The translations under genes and the position numbers were made by a program. A DNA stretch of 6,313 bases from contig CACYDZ010000239.1 of NCBI GenBank assembly GCA_902773265.1, forward strand, positions 1-6,313, in the 5' to 3' direction. Shown piece after piece: positions 6,050-6,313 of this stretch (position 1 is its first letter; the number at the start of each line of letters is the position of its first letter). A model generated the notes under the pieces. That model searched no databases and had not been told where the DNA came from. It saw nothing but the letters and a program-made list of their open reading frames with translations. This stretch comes from an uncultured Ruminococcus sp. Lineage in GTDB: Bacteria; Bacillota; Clostridia; Oscillospirales; Acutalibacteraceae.

Positions 6050-6099
6050 ATTGTAACACATATAAATCAAAATTGCAAGTGTTTTTTTCAAATTTTTTT
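6050..6099 (-). promoter_or_regulatory. tRNA-Thr promoter with A-tract UP-like element
   Basis: On the minus strand TTGCAA (6078-6073), a 17-base spacer and TACAAT (6055-6050), placing the start about 16 bases before the tRNA. Upstream of the -35 box are two runs of seven A (6088-6082 and 6099-6093), centred 11 bases apart and so on one helical face, where an UP element would contact the RNA polymerase alpha subunit. Confidence 0.8.
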
Positions 6100-6100
6100 G

Positions 6101-6313
6101 TTAAAGGGTTGCCACCCTTTAAAATCCCGCCCAAAGGCTCCGCCTTTGGAATCCGCCCACTTTTTGAAAAAAGTGGGTCAAAAACTTTTATGGCTCACTT
6201 CGTTCGGACTGTTTATCAAAAGTTGGGCTGTGACAATTAAAAGTTTCGGTCAAGCCTTTTCAAAGGCTTGTGGGGTTCAGGGGCAACGCCCCTGATGGGA
6301 TTTTTAAGGGCAA
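6101..6313 (+). repeat. Dispersed hairpin repeat, near-complete mirrored copy running off the window edge
   Basis: The left arm has H1 (6101-6122, TTAAAGGGT/ACCCTTTAA), H2 (6131-6149, CCAAAGGC/GCCTTTGG) and H3 (6156-6177, 10-bp stem, GA turn). The centre TCACTTCGTTCGGA lies at 6195-6208, flanked by AAACTTTT (6182-6189) and AAAAGTTT (6239-6246). The right arm then runs in reverse order: H3' (6251-6270, CAAGCCTTT/AAAGGCTTG), H2' (6277-6295, TCAGGGGC/GCCCCTGA) and the first half of H1' (TTAAGGGC). If H1' is completed the element would end about nine bases beyond the window, giving roughly 220 bp. All five complete stems are perfect, although their sequences differ between arms. It encodes no convincing protein. 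Confidence 0.85.

Noticed and set aside
6098..6295. A 65-codon plus-strand open frame at the right edge.
   Set aside because: It lies almost wholly inside the hairpin repeat and simply translates it; it has no convincing ribosome site and no domain.
6101..6313. CRISPR array or tandem repeat.
   Set aside because: The units are different self-complementary hairpins in mirrored order, not identical direct repeats with regular spacers.

Overview
The window looks like ordinary chromosome from a low-GC Gram-positive anaerobe of the Clostridia, most likely a Ruminococcus-like Oscillospiraceae member. This rests on AT-rich coding and spacer DNA, AGGAG-type ribosome binding sites, an FMN riboswitch over ribD-ribE, a DUF1015 protein, a small soluble S24/S26 peptidase of a type common in this group, and dispersed hairpin-rich intergenic repeats. 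The genus is an inference from gene style; no marker gene fixes it.

Left part, minus strand (1-1559): the riboflavin operon. A near-consensus promoter (1532-1559) leads into an FMN riboswitch aptamer (1398-1504), an intrinsic terminator (1346-1381), a dispersed hairpin repeat (1175-1314), then ribD (start at 1156, not the longer open frame from 1309) and, four bases after its stop, the first 15 codons of ribE, cut by the window edge. FMN should bind the nascent leader and shut the operon off.

Middle, minus strand (1574-3420): a two-gene operon, a DUF1015 protein (start 3357) followed 14 bases later by a DUF1877/YfbM-like protein, from a good promoter at 3392-3420. I see no terminator between the DUF1877 gene and the rib promoter.

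Middle to right, plus strand (3429-5911): a small soluble S24/S26 (signal-peptidase-like) protein divergent from the DUF1015 gene, a decayed repeat copy that supplies its last codons and stop, then a complete glutamine-hydrolysing asparagine synthetase (asnB). A perfect palindromic terminator (5918-5949) follows; it can serve both asnB and the opposing tRNA-Thr(GGT) gene (5951-6026, minus), which has its own strong promoter with phased A-tracts.

The right edge (6101-6313) is a near-complete copy of the repeat found in the rib leader and after the peptidase gene. The most interesting signal is this element: two arms of three hairpins each, mirrored around a conserved centre, whose stem sequences differ between copies while base pairing is kept. 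The protein genes are mostly housekeeping; I see no defence system, prophage, CRISPR array or transposase.
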